Shown here: piece by piece, positions 34,589 to 46,010 of the stretch | How positions within the stretch are numbered: the stretch's first letter is position 1 | How the letters are laid out: every line of letters begins with the position of its first letter | Source: Cystobasidiopsis lactophilus | Taxonomy: Eukaryota > Basidiomycota > Agaricostilbomycetes > Agaricostilbales > Chionosphaeraceae | DNA length: 64,000 bases | Reading direction: 5' to 3' | NCBI GenBank assembly: GCA_001599975.1 | Contig: BCIO01000002.1 | Coordinates: forward strand, 3,855,883 to 3,919,882 | Made by a program: the position numbers and the translations under genes | The notes under the pieces: model-generated | Told to the model about the DNA's origin: nothing | Database searches by the model: none | The model's input: the letters and a program-made list of their open reading frames with translations, nothing else

Positions 34589-36661
34589 TTAGATGTGCTT
34601 CTCCTGATGCTCCGAGTGCTCTTTTACGCCAGAGGACGCAGTGGCCTCGGCGGCGATGCGGTCCTTCTCTTCTTGACTGAGGCCGTACCAGTGAGCGGCC
34701 ACGTTCTTGTCGCCAAAGGCGGCGCCAATTTCTTCCAGAGAACGCCCATTCGTCTCGGGGAAGATGAACAGTATGAGCGGGATGTATACGAGAGCGGTTG
34801 GCAAAATCAAAACGAGGTAGAATCTAGCGATCCCAGGTCAGCCGCCGAGTTCTGGACGCAATTGGGGGCCGGCGAGGGCCCAGACGACTCACTTCCAGCC
34901 AACAGCTCCAATGGCAATAGGTGCAGCAGTGAGAGTGATCTCAGACGCAATGTAGAAGAACGAGATGGCGAGGGAGCTGCCTTGGGCACGCATGCGGTTG
35001 GGGAAGACCTCGGAGCTGTAGACGAAGATGGTCGCGTCCATGCAGCTGGACCAGAAGATGATGAAGAAGAAGACGAAGAAGACGGCGGCCTGGTTGCGGG
35101 TGTTAAGTCAGAGGCAGTGCCAAAAGTGACTAAAAGTAAAGGTCAACCTCACGTTCAAACCGGCCTTATTGGTGCCCTCAGTAGCAAATGAGGCGGTCAG
35201 AGCGGCCAGGAAAATGACAGAAATACAGCAGCCGGTGCAACCGATCAGCATGAAGCGGCGTCGGCCAAAGCGATCCAAGAACAAGGCGGTGAACGTATTG
35301 CCACCGATGGTGATCGTGGTCCAGACAGCGTTGAGAAGGAGGGGAATGGTGCCCTTAAGACCAAGAGTGCCGTAGATGACCTGTGTAAAGCGACATAACA
35401 GGTCAACGAGAGCCGGTGCGCTTGATGGCAAATCTACGTACGACACCGTAGTTTGCAATGACGAAGGCCCCAACAAATTGGGCAAGGAACATGTTGGCGC
35501 ATGCCTAGGTTAGACAGAATGATGAGCGGCGCGCTATCACAAAGACTCCAGCGACACTCACGACGGCAGTCCGCTTAAGGTTGACGGAGCCCCGGAAAAG
35601 CTCGAAGGCAGTGACACCGGCTGCGCGGTCAGCGCCGTACTGCTTTTGCATGAGGTAGAATTCCTCGCGAGCCGCCACATGGTTGGGGTCGTCGCGGCTG
35701 TAGTGCAGCTTTTCGAGGGTGGCCAGCGCCTCCTCTTCGCGGCCCACGGAAAACAGCCATCGCGGGGAATACGCTGCAAAGAACTGTCAGAGTGTACGAT
35801 GCTAAGGGATTGTTAGAGGCTTACGCAGCCAGAAGCCCAAAGCTAGAACGATGGCTGGGAAGAGCACTTGAAGTGCCAAGGGAAAGCGCCACGCAAAGTT
35901 AGCATGCGCTGGGTTCGTGTAGTAGACACAGGCGCTGCAAAGAGTGTCAGCATGTTCGAAAAGCTGTCGGAGAGAAATGCGACTCACTAGCCCATCCAAC
36001 CGGCCAAAGTGTAGCCCCAGGCGAAAGCAATGCCGGTCATGCACACCTGATCAACAGCATCAGCTCCAAGTGTGGCATGGTCCCGCATTGAATGAGCTCA
36101 CCATGAATCCCCGGGTTTCGGCGGTCGACACTTCGGCTTGGTAGATGGGGACCGAGCACCCGAGAACACCAGCCCCAAAACCGGCCAGGACACGACCGGC
36201 AAGGAACATGGCGATGTTCTGAGCGGCTGCGCAAAGAGTCCCCCCAAGAATCAGAATGGCGCATCCGAGGAAGATTGAGCGTCTCCGCCCAATCGCGTCG
36301 CTCTGTGTGGCAGTTAAGCATTTGCGAATGCGAGAAGAGTGGCAACAGCCCTACAGTCCACATGTTGAGCCAGCATCCCAAAACGGCACCGGCGCCGTAT
36401 GAACCTGAGCCACTGTTTTTAGACATGTTGCTCTCTAGACCGATCAGCCTGGGCAAACCCACCGTTCAAAGCAGAGATGATAGTCGATGTGTGAGCGTAT
36501 CCAGGGTCGGTGGCCGCTCCAGCCAAGCCAAAATAGGCGTAGAAAGACGGTTGTCCGATAGTGGAACCAATGATGGCCAAGCCATAGGCAGTGGCAATGG
36601 TGCCAACAGCCACCAGCATGGTCACCCGAAGGTTGTAGCCGCTGAACTTTAGGCCCAACAT
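34589..36661 (-). CDS. MFS sugar transporter (SP family)
   Basis: The protein begins MLGLKFSGYNLRVTMLVAVG and continues AYGLAIIGSTIGQPSFYAYF, the first helix and loop of fungal sugar porters. The inter-half motif reads SPRWLFSVGREEEALATLEK, matching the PESPRWL signature without the first two residues. The second half contains FLDRFGRRRFMLIGC, and the end has FIFPETNGRSLEEIGAAFG, the classic PETKGRSLEE motif. It should have twelve membrane helices in the plasma membrane and carry a hexose or related sugar by proton symport; the substrate cannot be read from sequence. Several short introns. It lies beside a reductase gene on the same strand. Confidence 0.93.
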
Positions 36662-37537
36662 CTCGTGCTATCTCTTTCGAGTCTCTGAGGGCCCTGGATG
36701 AGGAGGAAAGAGGCAGGAAACAAGGGAGGACAATAGGGCGAGCGCGCGTCCCCACAGTCGGACATTAGTTCACTTTGCTGACACGGCATGGCCACATCAA
36801 ACCGAGAGGCTCCGGATGATCATCCAGGTGGGGGCAGCACAGATCAGTGCAGGAAACTGCCCTGTTGAGATCGAAGGTCCCACAACCTGGCGGGGTGAGG
36901 GCGGCAGGGCAGATCTGCCGGCATGAGGGGCAGATGCCCAGCTGGGGGAATATCCTCGCATCCAAGCCGCCAGAAGGCGCTTGGTGTCGTCAGAGCAGCA
37001 GCAGAAGCCGGAGGCAAGGAGGAACCGGTTCCCTTCCAGTGCAGGAATTTCATGCAGCAGGATGTGGCGAAGCTTTCGTGCTTCAAGCGACCGAAGCTTA
37101 CTTCGGTGGCAAATTTCAAGCGAAAGGTCGATTGTCGAACACGCCGCAAGCCGATGGTGTGATTGGGAGCCACAGTCATTGGCAGAGCCAGCATGAAAGA
37201 AACTTTGTTCGAAATGGTGGCCACCGTGCAAAAGCGCTGTGCCGCGCAGTCCACACTCGACATGCAGCAAGATGCTGGTTGCAATCAAGAGACATCTGTG
37301 TTCACTATTTACAACGCCGCTACGGTGGAGAGAAGGAGCCACGACTTCGGCGACTCAGCTCCTCGATCGGCGTATACACGCTGCTTGCTGAAGTGGCATC
37401 CCAAGGCGTAAGCCTATGGTCGCGCTGACTCAAGTTCTGTTGCAAGCATGGCCTGCAAGTATAACGTCAGCTCACGAAGAGCGGAATGGTCTTGTAAAGT
37501 CGCGGTGGCGAAAATGTCATGCACCCCTGTCCTCCCT
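36662..37537. other. Intergenic region between transporter and reductase genes
   Basis: A 194-codon plus-strand frame (36847..37428) and overlapping frames are open here, but none shows a known domain, a signal peptide or a convincing spliced product. The downstream plus-strand frame at 37448..37699 overlaps the last reductase exon and is a shadow. I leave this as the transporter promoter. Confidence 0.4.
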
Positions 37538-39049
37538 TCAATCATCGAAAGTGCCACCGAGCAAAGGTACTGGCGGCAACATCTTGAGGGAGGCAAACTC
37601 TTGGAACACTTGGAGGAAGCTCTCCTCGGAATTGACCTGGCCGAAGAAACCGCGTCTTCGAGCTTTGTCCGTGCTGTGAACGAGTTCAATCAAAGCTAAG
37701 GAGAAAAGCTGACACAGAAAGATTGCTCACCTGAAGTACAAGGGAGACGTCATGAGCACCATGGCGTCGAGGAAACCGAAGATTCTCTCGGCATTCTCAA
37801 AGGGGTGCTCAGTGGGCTTCAGTCCGTGGAGCTTGGCCAGTTCATCGTAAGCGGCCTTGACCTTAGGCTGTTTGGCCCAGTCTGTGAAGGTGAAGCTGTA
37901 TTCTATGACGCCAGGTTCTCCAAATCTAATGGCACGAGATCGCGTCAGTCCCTCCTCAATTCAGAAGCTGAAGAGACCAAAGCTCACCCTCGAGGAGGAG
38001 GTGAATAAGGAGTCTTGAACGACGAAAACCCGTCGGTCGCGGGGCCCGTCCACTTCAAGCCATACCAAGCTGCAAGCCGGGGCCAGAATCCACCCCAGGT
38101 AAAGGGACTTCCATCCACCGCGTTGTACAGCTCCCCCAGCTTCGTCTGGTCTTGCAACACCGCCCACTCTTCTAGGTAGCTGTTCATCATGGCCGAGCTT
38201 TGATCTTGCACATTTTCCCAGCTTGCCAAACCGCCAGGGTAATCGAGGGACTCTTTGAGATGCGCCTTCACAGCTGCGTAGAGAGCCAGAGGGTAAACCT
38301 CGTTCATTGCTGCCTCCTTCACAGCGCCAAGGATACCGCAAGGGGCGCAGATAACGTATTTGGTACTGTTGGCTTTGCACCAGCTGGCAAGCACATCTTC
38401 CTGCGGGTAATAAAAGTTCGTCTCCAGGGTGACGCGCGGATCACTCTCGCGCTGAGGAAGCTTGGTGGGGCCAAGATGGATGCCGTAGTTCTTCGCGCCA
38501 GTCTGGAGCATGAAGCGCTTGGGGACACTGTCGGCCAGCTTTAACGCTTGGAGGAGGTTGTCGAGCAGCAAGGCTGTTGGTGGTCAGTCTTCAGGACTAC
38601 TAGAGCAAGGGGGAATGCACTGACTGTTCTGCTTGGCGAGCTCGTCCGCGTCAGACCAAATGCCGGCACCATCCTTGACCGGCGGCGGCTGAATGTAGGA
38701 CGTGAAAAAGCAATAATCTCTGCATGAGTAAAGATCAGTCTTGACCTCTTGGATGCGCAACAGGCGCTTACGCCTTAATTCCCTTGGCAGTCAGAACGGA
38801 AGCGATCTCGCTAGGTTCTTTGAGGAAATCGACACTAATGAATTCGGCGTTCGGGGGCAAAGGCTGAGCAGGCGGACGGCGCGAGAGACAGTAGACTTTG
38901 GACCATCGCTCTGGGCTTTCACAAAGCACTTTGGTGATGTGGTACCCTGAGATTCCGTTGGCGCCAGTGACAATGGCAGTCAAGCCTTTGAGAGCGGGAG
39001 AGAAGACCGGCAGGCCATGATAAATGGACTTGGATTGAACCTCCGGCAT
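37538..39049 (-). CDS. PRISE-type short-chain reductase/epimerase (progesterone 5-beta-reductase-like)
   Basis: The protein starts MPEVQSKSIYHGLPVF and has the Rossmann motif VTGANGISGYHITKVL. Downstream blocks RFMLQTGAKNYGIHLGP, ETNFYYPQEDVL and VICAPCGILGAVKEAA fit the PRISE branch of the SDR family, where the Tyr in the QTGAKNYG block is the catalytic residue. The C-terminal exon, running down to 37538, begins STDKARRRGFFGQVNSEE and follows SPLYFS after an intron with a TTCACAG acceptor; the nearer acceptor would create a stop. Such enzymes reduce enones or epimerise small molecules using NAD(P)H. The gene diverges from the cyclase-family gene, suggesting shared control. Confidence 0.87.
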
Positions 39050-39695
39050 TTCGTGCTAGCAGGCTTTGGACGTGGCGGATCAGGCTTGAGGAGCGGAATG
39101 CGCGGAAGATTCAAGCTCCCCGCAAGCGATTCGTTCCCTCCAACCAATGCGTGGGGACACCAGGATGGAGCTACGAGCTACGCCATGACAAAAGCGCCAA
39201 AGGACACGAGCAACAGGAGTAAGGAAACAACCAGGCAGTTGGTGGTGAAGGCAAGAGAGGCAGGGCGTCTTAGGCAGTGCCGCAGAGTCTGAATGAGATG
39301 AGCTTGATCGATTTGTCGCCACGACAATCGACAGGACCTTCACCTCGAACGCCGACGTCTGAACGGCTAGCTCACGAGCCCTGGCGAGCTAGACGGAAGC
39401 AATCTGCAGAGGTCATTGGCGGAGGGAACTCGGGTTCCCCGTTGCTCGCGTGAAATGGCCTTGGATAAATGTGCCGTCTTCTTTACCCCGCTTTGGTTGG
39501 CTTGCGGGACTCGGTGATCTTTCGACCTCGTTTTCTCGTCCACTCTTGCTTAGTGTGCAAAGGACCCCACACCCTAAGGCTCCGGTTCTTGCCTCCACCG
39601 TCTAAAGCCCTCACGGCAACTCTCGCCGCGGCAGCCGCACCACGCATCAGCCCCGCCCAAGGTCCAGCAATAACTACCACAGCGAATTCCAAGTC
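39050..39695. other. Shared promoter region of reductase and cyclase-family genes
   Basis: The two genes diverge from this stretch of 646 bases. No other coding exon was recognised, and no clear operator palindrome stood out by eye. Confidence 0.5.
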
Positions 39696-41002
39696 ATGAT
39701 TACTTATAAGGATCTCCCGCCGTTCGAGGTAGCCAGGAAGGGACTCGACTCCACCATATGGGGCCCGAAAGGAAGCTTGGACGAAGGGAGGGGGATGCTC
39801 AACCTGCTCACCCCTGCTGTCAAGTTGCGAGCTCTGGAAGAAGCCAAATTGGGAAAGAGCGTCGGCCTCAACTGGAATCTGAACATGCTGGGCCATACCA
39901 GCTTCGGGAGGTTGCCCTTCAAGCACACCATTGTCGGCGTCGAAGGTTTCGACTTCTGCTTGGACGACGAGTATCAAATGAATCCACAATCTGGCTCCCA
40001 GTGGGACGGACTGCGCCATTGGTGAGGGGCATCCTGCGGAGGTCCAGCAGACGGCTGAAAAGGCTTGAACAGGTCGGACACCGACACTGGCCTCTTCTAC
40101 GGCGGGCAAACGTTGGCGGAAGCCAAAGACCCCAACAACACTCGAGTGGGTGGATCGAAACGTCATCGTTTCTTGACGCTGACTTGTGTCCAGATGGGCG
40201 TTGGCGCCTGGTCGCATGATGGCATTGTCGGCCGTGGAGTCTTGCTTGACTTTGCATCTTGTGGGTTTTACTCCATTTCGTTGAAAGTCGAAGTGCGCTT
40301 CTCCTTGAGCTGACGGTTGTTGGCCAGACGCGGAAAAGCACAACATCAAATACGACGCCTTCTCGTACTACCCTGTCACTCTCGACGTCTTGAAGGAGAT
40401 CATCAAGGAGCAAAACGTCTCTTTCTTGCCTGGCGACATTCTTTTCATTCGTTTCGGCTACACCAGAGCTTGGGAAGCGCTGCCGGACGAGGTGCGGGCC
40501 AACAAGGCCGCCAACAAGACCCAAGCCATCGGACTGGAAGAGGCAGAAAACATGCTTCGATTCATCTGGGACAACCACTTTGCTGCTGTCGTTGGCGACA
40601 ACATTGCCCTCGAGGTCGGTCGTTTGGAAAGGTGTTTCATTTACCACGCTCATTCGTTGCCGCCTTTCGTTCGCCAGACCATGCCATTCAAGCACATGGA
40701 GTTCTCGCTACATAATCACTTGCTTGCGCGATGGGGCGTTCCAATCGGTGAGCTCGTACCTTCGCCACAGATGCCGGGCAGTCCTTTCTCATCGCGGACG
40801 GCGCACCAGGTGAGATGTGGTACTTGGACAGCCTCGCAGCCGCTTGCGCCGAGTCTGGAAAGTACACCTTCCTTCTGTGAGTCCTCTGCCAACTCTGTAC
40901 TGCTATGGCTCCGGATCTCACAAGGTTCGTCTCAGCGCCTCTGCGCCTTTCAACCAGCCCAACGCCATCTCGAGCGTTCCCAACAGTGTGGCCATTATGT
41001 GA
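39696..41002 (+). CDS. Putative cyclase / kynurenine formamidase-like hydrolase
   Basis: The N-terminus MITYKDLPPFEVARKGLDST is followed by GRLPFKHTIVGVEGFD and the metal-site region PQSGSQWDGLRHW, the fungal form of the HxGTHxDxPxH motif of the cyclase family (PF04199). Later exons give DTGLFYGG, GVGAWSHDGIVGRGVLLDFA, LPGDILFIRFGYTRAWEAL, IWDNHFAAVVGDNIALE and a C-terminal end FNQPNAISSVPNSVAIM. Members are metal-dependent amide, lactone or ring hydrolases; many fungal ones are uncharacterised. About five exons. Its partner across the promoter is a reductase, which points to degradation of a small cyclic compound, but that is inference. Confidence 0.87.
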
Positions 41003-41412
41003 TGCGTCTTTGAATGCTGATGGATCACCAATGAACAACAAAGCGAAGGGCAGGGTCAGTGTCTTGTACAAACTTGGCGGCGCGCTGGGTCAGGGGTCAG
41101 AAGGACCGGGCGACCGCATTTTGATCACGATTTGCAACTTGGATGTAGAATCCTGATGACCACTGAGCCAGATAATCATGAACCACAGTGAAGCTAGCAA
41201 GCAATTCGGGCAGCTGCGTTCGGAAGGAAGCTTTGGAAGGTCGGTTTCAAGTCGCTTCGCAGCATCACTGGACACAGGGACAAGCGCGAACGATTCTTTA
41301 GATGCAAAAGTGCAAATGCGCGAGAGAACAACGCCACCAAGAGTTCAAAGGTCGCGGAGCTTGAGAGAAAGTTGGAAATCGCGATCTTGGACACGCCGGA
41401 CCAAAGTCGACA
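41003..41412. other. Intergenic region before the glucoamylase gene
   Basis: Both neighbours are on the plus strand, so this is the glucoamylase promoter. Nothing else was recognised. Confidence 0.45.
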
Positions 41413-43310
41413 ATGAAGGACTCTCAAAAGGCTCTCATCGTCGCTTCTGTCGTCGCCACTGCGTCTGTGTATGTGATGATTCCCAAGGGCGCCATCCGCC
41501 GCCTGTTCTCCCGCTACATTTACAAGGCAAAGCACTATGACGCCGCGCTCACTCTGGACCAATTCGTCGAGAAGCAAGCAGCCGTCTCGTGGTCCTTGCT
41601 CCTCAAGAATGTCCACCCTGCTGGGACGGCGCCCGGATGTGTCGTTGCCTCTCCTTCCAAGGCGAAGCCTAACTACTGGGCACGGTTTCCTTGTCATTCT
41701 GCTTCAGCGTTCTCCCTCTGATTTTCTTCCTTGCAACTCAACAGTACCAATGGACTAGAGACTCTGCTTTGGTTCTGAAAGCGGTCTTGAGAAAATACAA
41801 GGAAGGTGAGGGTTTTGCGTTGGGCTTGGGGCTCGATGACGTGAGAGACTGATTTTGCTGTTCGAAGGCGACCAAAGCTTGCTGTCGATCATGCTGGACT
41901 TTGTGAGTTCTTAAAGCGATGCGCAGCTAACTCGATTGAAGAAGGGAGCGCGGTCTAGGTGGAAGCGACGCACGACATGCAGCATCGCGCAACTCCCAGT
42001 GGCGGATTCGAGGATGGCGGCCTAGGAGAGGTCAAATATGAAGTGGACAGAACACCGTTTGTGAGTTTTATCATGCACATTGATGGAACATGAGACTCAT
42101 CTTTCCCCTTTTAGACTGGATCTTGGGGCCGGCCGTAAGACTTCTTTCCCCCCTCTTAAGGAGAGTCAAGCTCAAACGTGCCGTCTACCACATAGACAAA
42201 GAGATGGCCCGGCTCTCAGGGCTACTCTGTTGATCGGCTTTGCGCGGCACTACCTCCAGGTCGGCGGATCAGAAGCGGAATCCTTCACCATCAAACACCT
42301 CTTCAATGCGACTACCAAAGACGCCGTTATCACAGCCGATCTGAACTATGTGGCCTCTACTTGGAAGCAGTCCGGCTTCGACATTTGGGAAGAAGTGGAC
42401 GGCTCGCACTTTTTTACTTTGATCTCATCCTATCGCTCTCTAAAGGACGGAGCCGCTTTTGCCATCGAGCGTAAAGAACTCGAGCTGGCGAAGAAATACG
42501 AAGGAGCGGCAAAAGAGATCGCCAAACGATTGGACGATTTCTGGGATTCTGAGAAAGGTTATATTCAAGTGACGAAGGACGCCCCCTACATCCACAACAA
42601 GGTTTCGGGTCTGGACACATGCGTCATCCTCGGTGTTCTACACGCCGGAGAACAAGCTGGGGTCTGGAAGGTGACCGACGAACGGGTCATCGCCACCCAC
42701 TTCGCTATATGCGAAAGTATGCGGCACATCTACCCCATCACTCGCCCATACCAGCTCCATTATGGCACCGGCATCGGTCGCTACCCAGAAGATGTTTACG
42801 ACGGTGTTGGAATGTCGCTGGCTCACCCCTGGTATTTGACGTGAGTTGGTTCTTCCCATCCTCTATGAATCATTCGTCTCAAAGCTAGGTCCCACGCAGC
42901 ACACTCGCCCACGCTGAGTTCTTGTACCGCTTAAGCGAAGCGTACAAATCGCAAGACGTCGCCATCACTCCCGCCACCCTCGCCTTCTACTTGGCCATCT
43001 CTGACTCAGCTCCTACCATATCCAGTGCTGCAGTCGGCTCTCCGGAACATGCCGCTCTCGTGGACGTGTTCCGATCAAGAGGCGATCAGTTTGTGCAAGT
43101 CGTTCGCGACTGGAAAGCCCCTCAGGGCAACATGTCGGAGCAGTTCTCCAGGTCAGTCTTCTCCCTTTGAAACCCCAAAGAAGCCATGTCATTCGAGCTG
43201 GAGTTTTCAACAGATACGACGGCTCGCCACAGGGCGCTAGGGACCTGTCCTGGTCCTACGCCGCCTTCTTGTCGATGACCGACGCCCGGCAGGGAAAGCC
43301 TGTTCTCTAA
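41413..43310 (+). CDS. GH15 glucoamylase with N-terminal signal/anchor
   Basis: Residues 8-24 ([15 protein letters not shown]) form a signal or anchor helix. The catalytic domain begins with [15 protein letters not shown], then [43 protein letters not shown] with the general-acid Glu, [14 protein letters not shown], and near the end [19 protein letters not shown] with the second catalytic Glu. Glucoamylase releases glucose from the non-reducing ends of starch-like glucans. There is no starch-binding domain. The junction before YQWTRDS lacks a GT donor in the right phase; a GC donor at 41680 would work but fits the consensus poorly. The sugar transporter lies in the same region. Confidence 0.9.
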
Positions 43311-43611
43311 GAGATTCTCGCGCCCATTTTCTCCATACACTCCACATAGACCGAACCCCATCTCTGCACTTTAGACGCACCATGGCATTTCACGCGCACT
43401 TCATCGCGGAGTAATGAAAGTCCGTACGGCCGCAGACCCCGCGTTTTCGAGGCGACACTCCTTTTCTGCAAACGACCGCAAACCCTCGTGTCGCAAGCTT
43501 TTACCACTTCTCTGCTTGTCCCTACGTTGCCTGGAGCCCTAAAGATCGCAGCGCTGCCACCGAAAAACTCATCGAACGCCTAAAACTTCGATTGAACTCC
43601 ATCGCTTGAAG
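43311..43611. other. Intergenic region before the nitronate monooxygenase gene
   Basis: This is the promoter region of the next plus-strand gene. Nothing else was recognised. Confidence 0.45.
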
Positions 43612-44973
43612 ATGCCTGCCAAACTCTCGACTCCGTTTACCGAGCTCCTCGGGATCCAGGTGCCTATAGCTTTGGCGGGTATGAATGTGTGAGTGTGAAG
43701 ATCCCCTCCTAGTGCGAGATTCTGGCGAGAATGAACTCCTTCGTCCAGTGCTGCTGGCCCTGAGCTAGCAGGGGCAGTGACCAAGTTTGTTCTCGGCTTT
43801 GTCGTCAAGATGCGCCTTAACATTTTATTAACAAAGTGCTGGCGGTATCGGTGTGATTGGCGGCCTGGGCTATACGCCAAAGCAGCTGAAAGAGCAAATC
43901 AAGGAGATCAAGGCCGACTTGAAGGACAAGAACGCGCCGTTCGGTGTTGATCTACTCCTACCCAAGCTTGGCGGATCGGCCCGAAAAACGAACTACGACT
44001 ACACACACAACTCCCTGGATGCCTTGATCGACGTTATCATCGAGGAGAAAACAAAGCTGTTCGTCTGCGCGGTCGGCGTCCCGCCCAAGGCCGTCGTCGA
44101 CAAGCTCCACAAGCATGGCATCCTGGTCCAAAACATGGTCGGCCACCCCAAGCATGTGAAGCCGGCGCTCGATGCTGGAGTCGACATCATTTGTGCTCAG
44201 GGCGGCGAAGGAGGCGGGCACACCGGGGCCGTGCCTACCTTCTTGTTGATCCCAGCTTGTGTCGAAATATGCAAGGGGAGGAAGAGCCCACTGACAGGCA
44301 AGCCCATCCAAGTCCTCGGAGCTGGAGGGGTGTACGACGGCAAAACGCTGGCTGCGGCACTCGCACTTGGAGCCACCGGTGTATGGGGTGAGCCTTCCTG
44401 TTTAACTTTAGAAGGGACCCCTTGGCTGACCCAAGTGCAGTCGGAACGAGATTCGTGGCGGCCGAAGAAGCAGGCGCTTCGCCAGCCCATCAAAAGGTCC
44501 GTCTCTGCCTGCTCTTCTTCGTCCAGCACACTTAAAATGTCATTCGGAGACAGGCCGTGACTACTGCGAGTTACGATGATACCATCCGCACCCTCATCTT
44601 TACTGGCCGGGTGAGTGTCTGGTTTCCTTCGGAGGTGCTCTGGCAGCTGTTGATCCACACACAGCCTCTTCGAGTTCGCAACACCGACTTCATCAAGAAC
44701 TGGGAAGAGAATCGCCAGGAAGAGATCAAACAGCTCACTTGTGAGTTCTTCGGGACGTTAATGCTGCAACATGCGGCTGACAGAATTGCGCCACCAGCCA
44801 AAGGAACCGTTCCCGTAGGGATGGAAGATCCAGATCATCGCCCTTTCTTGATGGGGCAGGTCGCTGGCGCTATCACCGACGTGCTACCAGCGGTCAAGAT
44901 CATGGAGCAAATGGTTTCGGAGGCGGCCGAGATTTTGGCGGCGAACGCGAAGTTTGTCAAGTCGAAGCTCTGA
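43612..44973 (+). CDS. Nitronate monooxygenase (2-nitropropane dioxygenase family)
   Basis: MPAKLSTPFTELLGIQVPIA opens the TIM barrel of the family, followed by GGIGVIGGLGYTPKQLKEQI and APFGVDLLLPKLGG. FMN-binding parts are visible as DIICAQGGEGGGHTG and QVLGAGGVYDGKTLAAALAL, then VGTRFVAAEEAGASPAHQKA across an intron. The enzyme oxidises toxic nitroalkane anions such as propionate 3-nitronate to aldehydes, using FMN and oxygen. The end is QMVSEAAEILAANAKFVKS. Several short introns interrupt the gene. The family is secure, the in vivo substrate not. Confidence 0.92.
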
Positions 44974-45109
44974 GGCAGCCCAGCTTCCAATCTCTTGTAA
45001 TGCATCCAGCGACTATGAAATGACAACCAACTAGCACTGTAATCAGCATTCCACAAATCGTCTGGCCATTGTCTCCGAAAGCGCATCTTGCCATCGGACA
45101 ACGACGAGA

Positions 45110-46005
45110 ATGGGACGCAGGCTCCTCACGGCCTTTGCTCTGGGCTCTCTCTGCCTCCTCATACCTACCTTTTTACTGTTAAAGCCGACCACACCAGCTC
45201 AGCGCTTCAAGAATGAGGCCGACTTCTTCAACAAGGAGCTGGCAGAGGCCGAAGCGTTCGGCGCGCCGGGCGAGGTGGTCATGCCCAAAATGGGCAACGC
45301 GACCGCTAAGGCCATCCTCGGGAGAAGCACGTGGAGGTTCTTGCACACAATGGGCCAGTAAGTAAGGCAAGCGGCGCCAGAGGCAGCGGCTCAAGAGGTC
45401 CCCAGGCGTTACCCGGAAGCCCCAACCGAAGAGCAGAAGGCGACTTTCAAAAGCTTTCTCTACTTGTTTGCGGTAAGGAGTACTTTGTGCTTATATATTC
45501 TAAGCTATAAACAGTATGCTGAGGTATTACAATGCGTGGTACAACAGCGCCTTTATCCATGCGGCGAATGCGCGAGTCACTTCATGCAGCTCCTGAAGAA
45601 CTACCCGCCCCAAACTGCCAACAGGAACACCGGTCAGTACTTGAACTTTTGCGGAATCGCAGGCGGTACTCACTTAAGATTATTCATTAAAAGTGTCATT
45701 ATACTTGTGCATGCTGCACAACAAGGTCAATGACCGCCTGAAAAAGGTCAGCTTTGCCGTTGATTGCTCTTAGTTTTGAACTGACAATCACACCAGGAAG
45801 AGTTTGATTGCTCTAAGGTACGACCCAGGTCCGACGCCAAGGGCGAAGCTGACCAATGTTGCAGCTCGAAGGGTTGTATGACTGTGGCTGTGGCGACGAA
45901 CCAGCGAACAGCAAAGTGCCCGGGCTGGCAGTCGGGTTGGAAGTCGAAGGGGAGGGTTCGACCCTTCTCGACCCCCTCACTGGTGAAGAATTGATTCCCG
46001 GCTGA
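45110..46005 (+). CDS. ERV2: FAD-linked sulfhydryl oxidase, Erv2-like
   Basis: An N-terminal signal/anchor (LLTAFALGSLCLLIPTFLLL) is followed by GRSTWRFLHTMGQRYPEAP, the FAD-binding start of the Erv/ALR domain. The next exon has LYPCGECASHFMQLLKNYPP with the redox CxxC, then LCMLHNKVNDRLKK with the FAD-contacting His-Asn pair, and a last exon with FDCSKLEGLYDCGCGD. Erv2 passes electrons from PDI to oxygen in the ER, making disulfides. The membrane anchor favours Erv2 over mitochondrial Erv1. Five or more exons, some very short. The stop lies only five bases from the stop of the convergent homeodomain gene. Confidence 0.88.
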
Positions 46006-46010
46006 ACGTC

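Noticed and set aside
36847-37428. 194-codon plus-strand open frame between transporter and reductase
   Set aside because: No domain, odd composition, and several overlapping open frames of similar quality; long chance frames are common in GC-rich DNA.
37448-37699. Plus-strand frame that looked like the end of a gene
   Set aside because: It overlaps the last exon of the minus-strand reductase, whose sequence (STDKARRRGFFGQVNSEE) fits that family.
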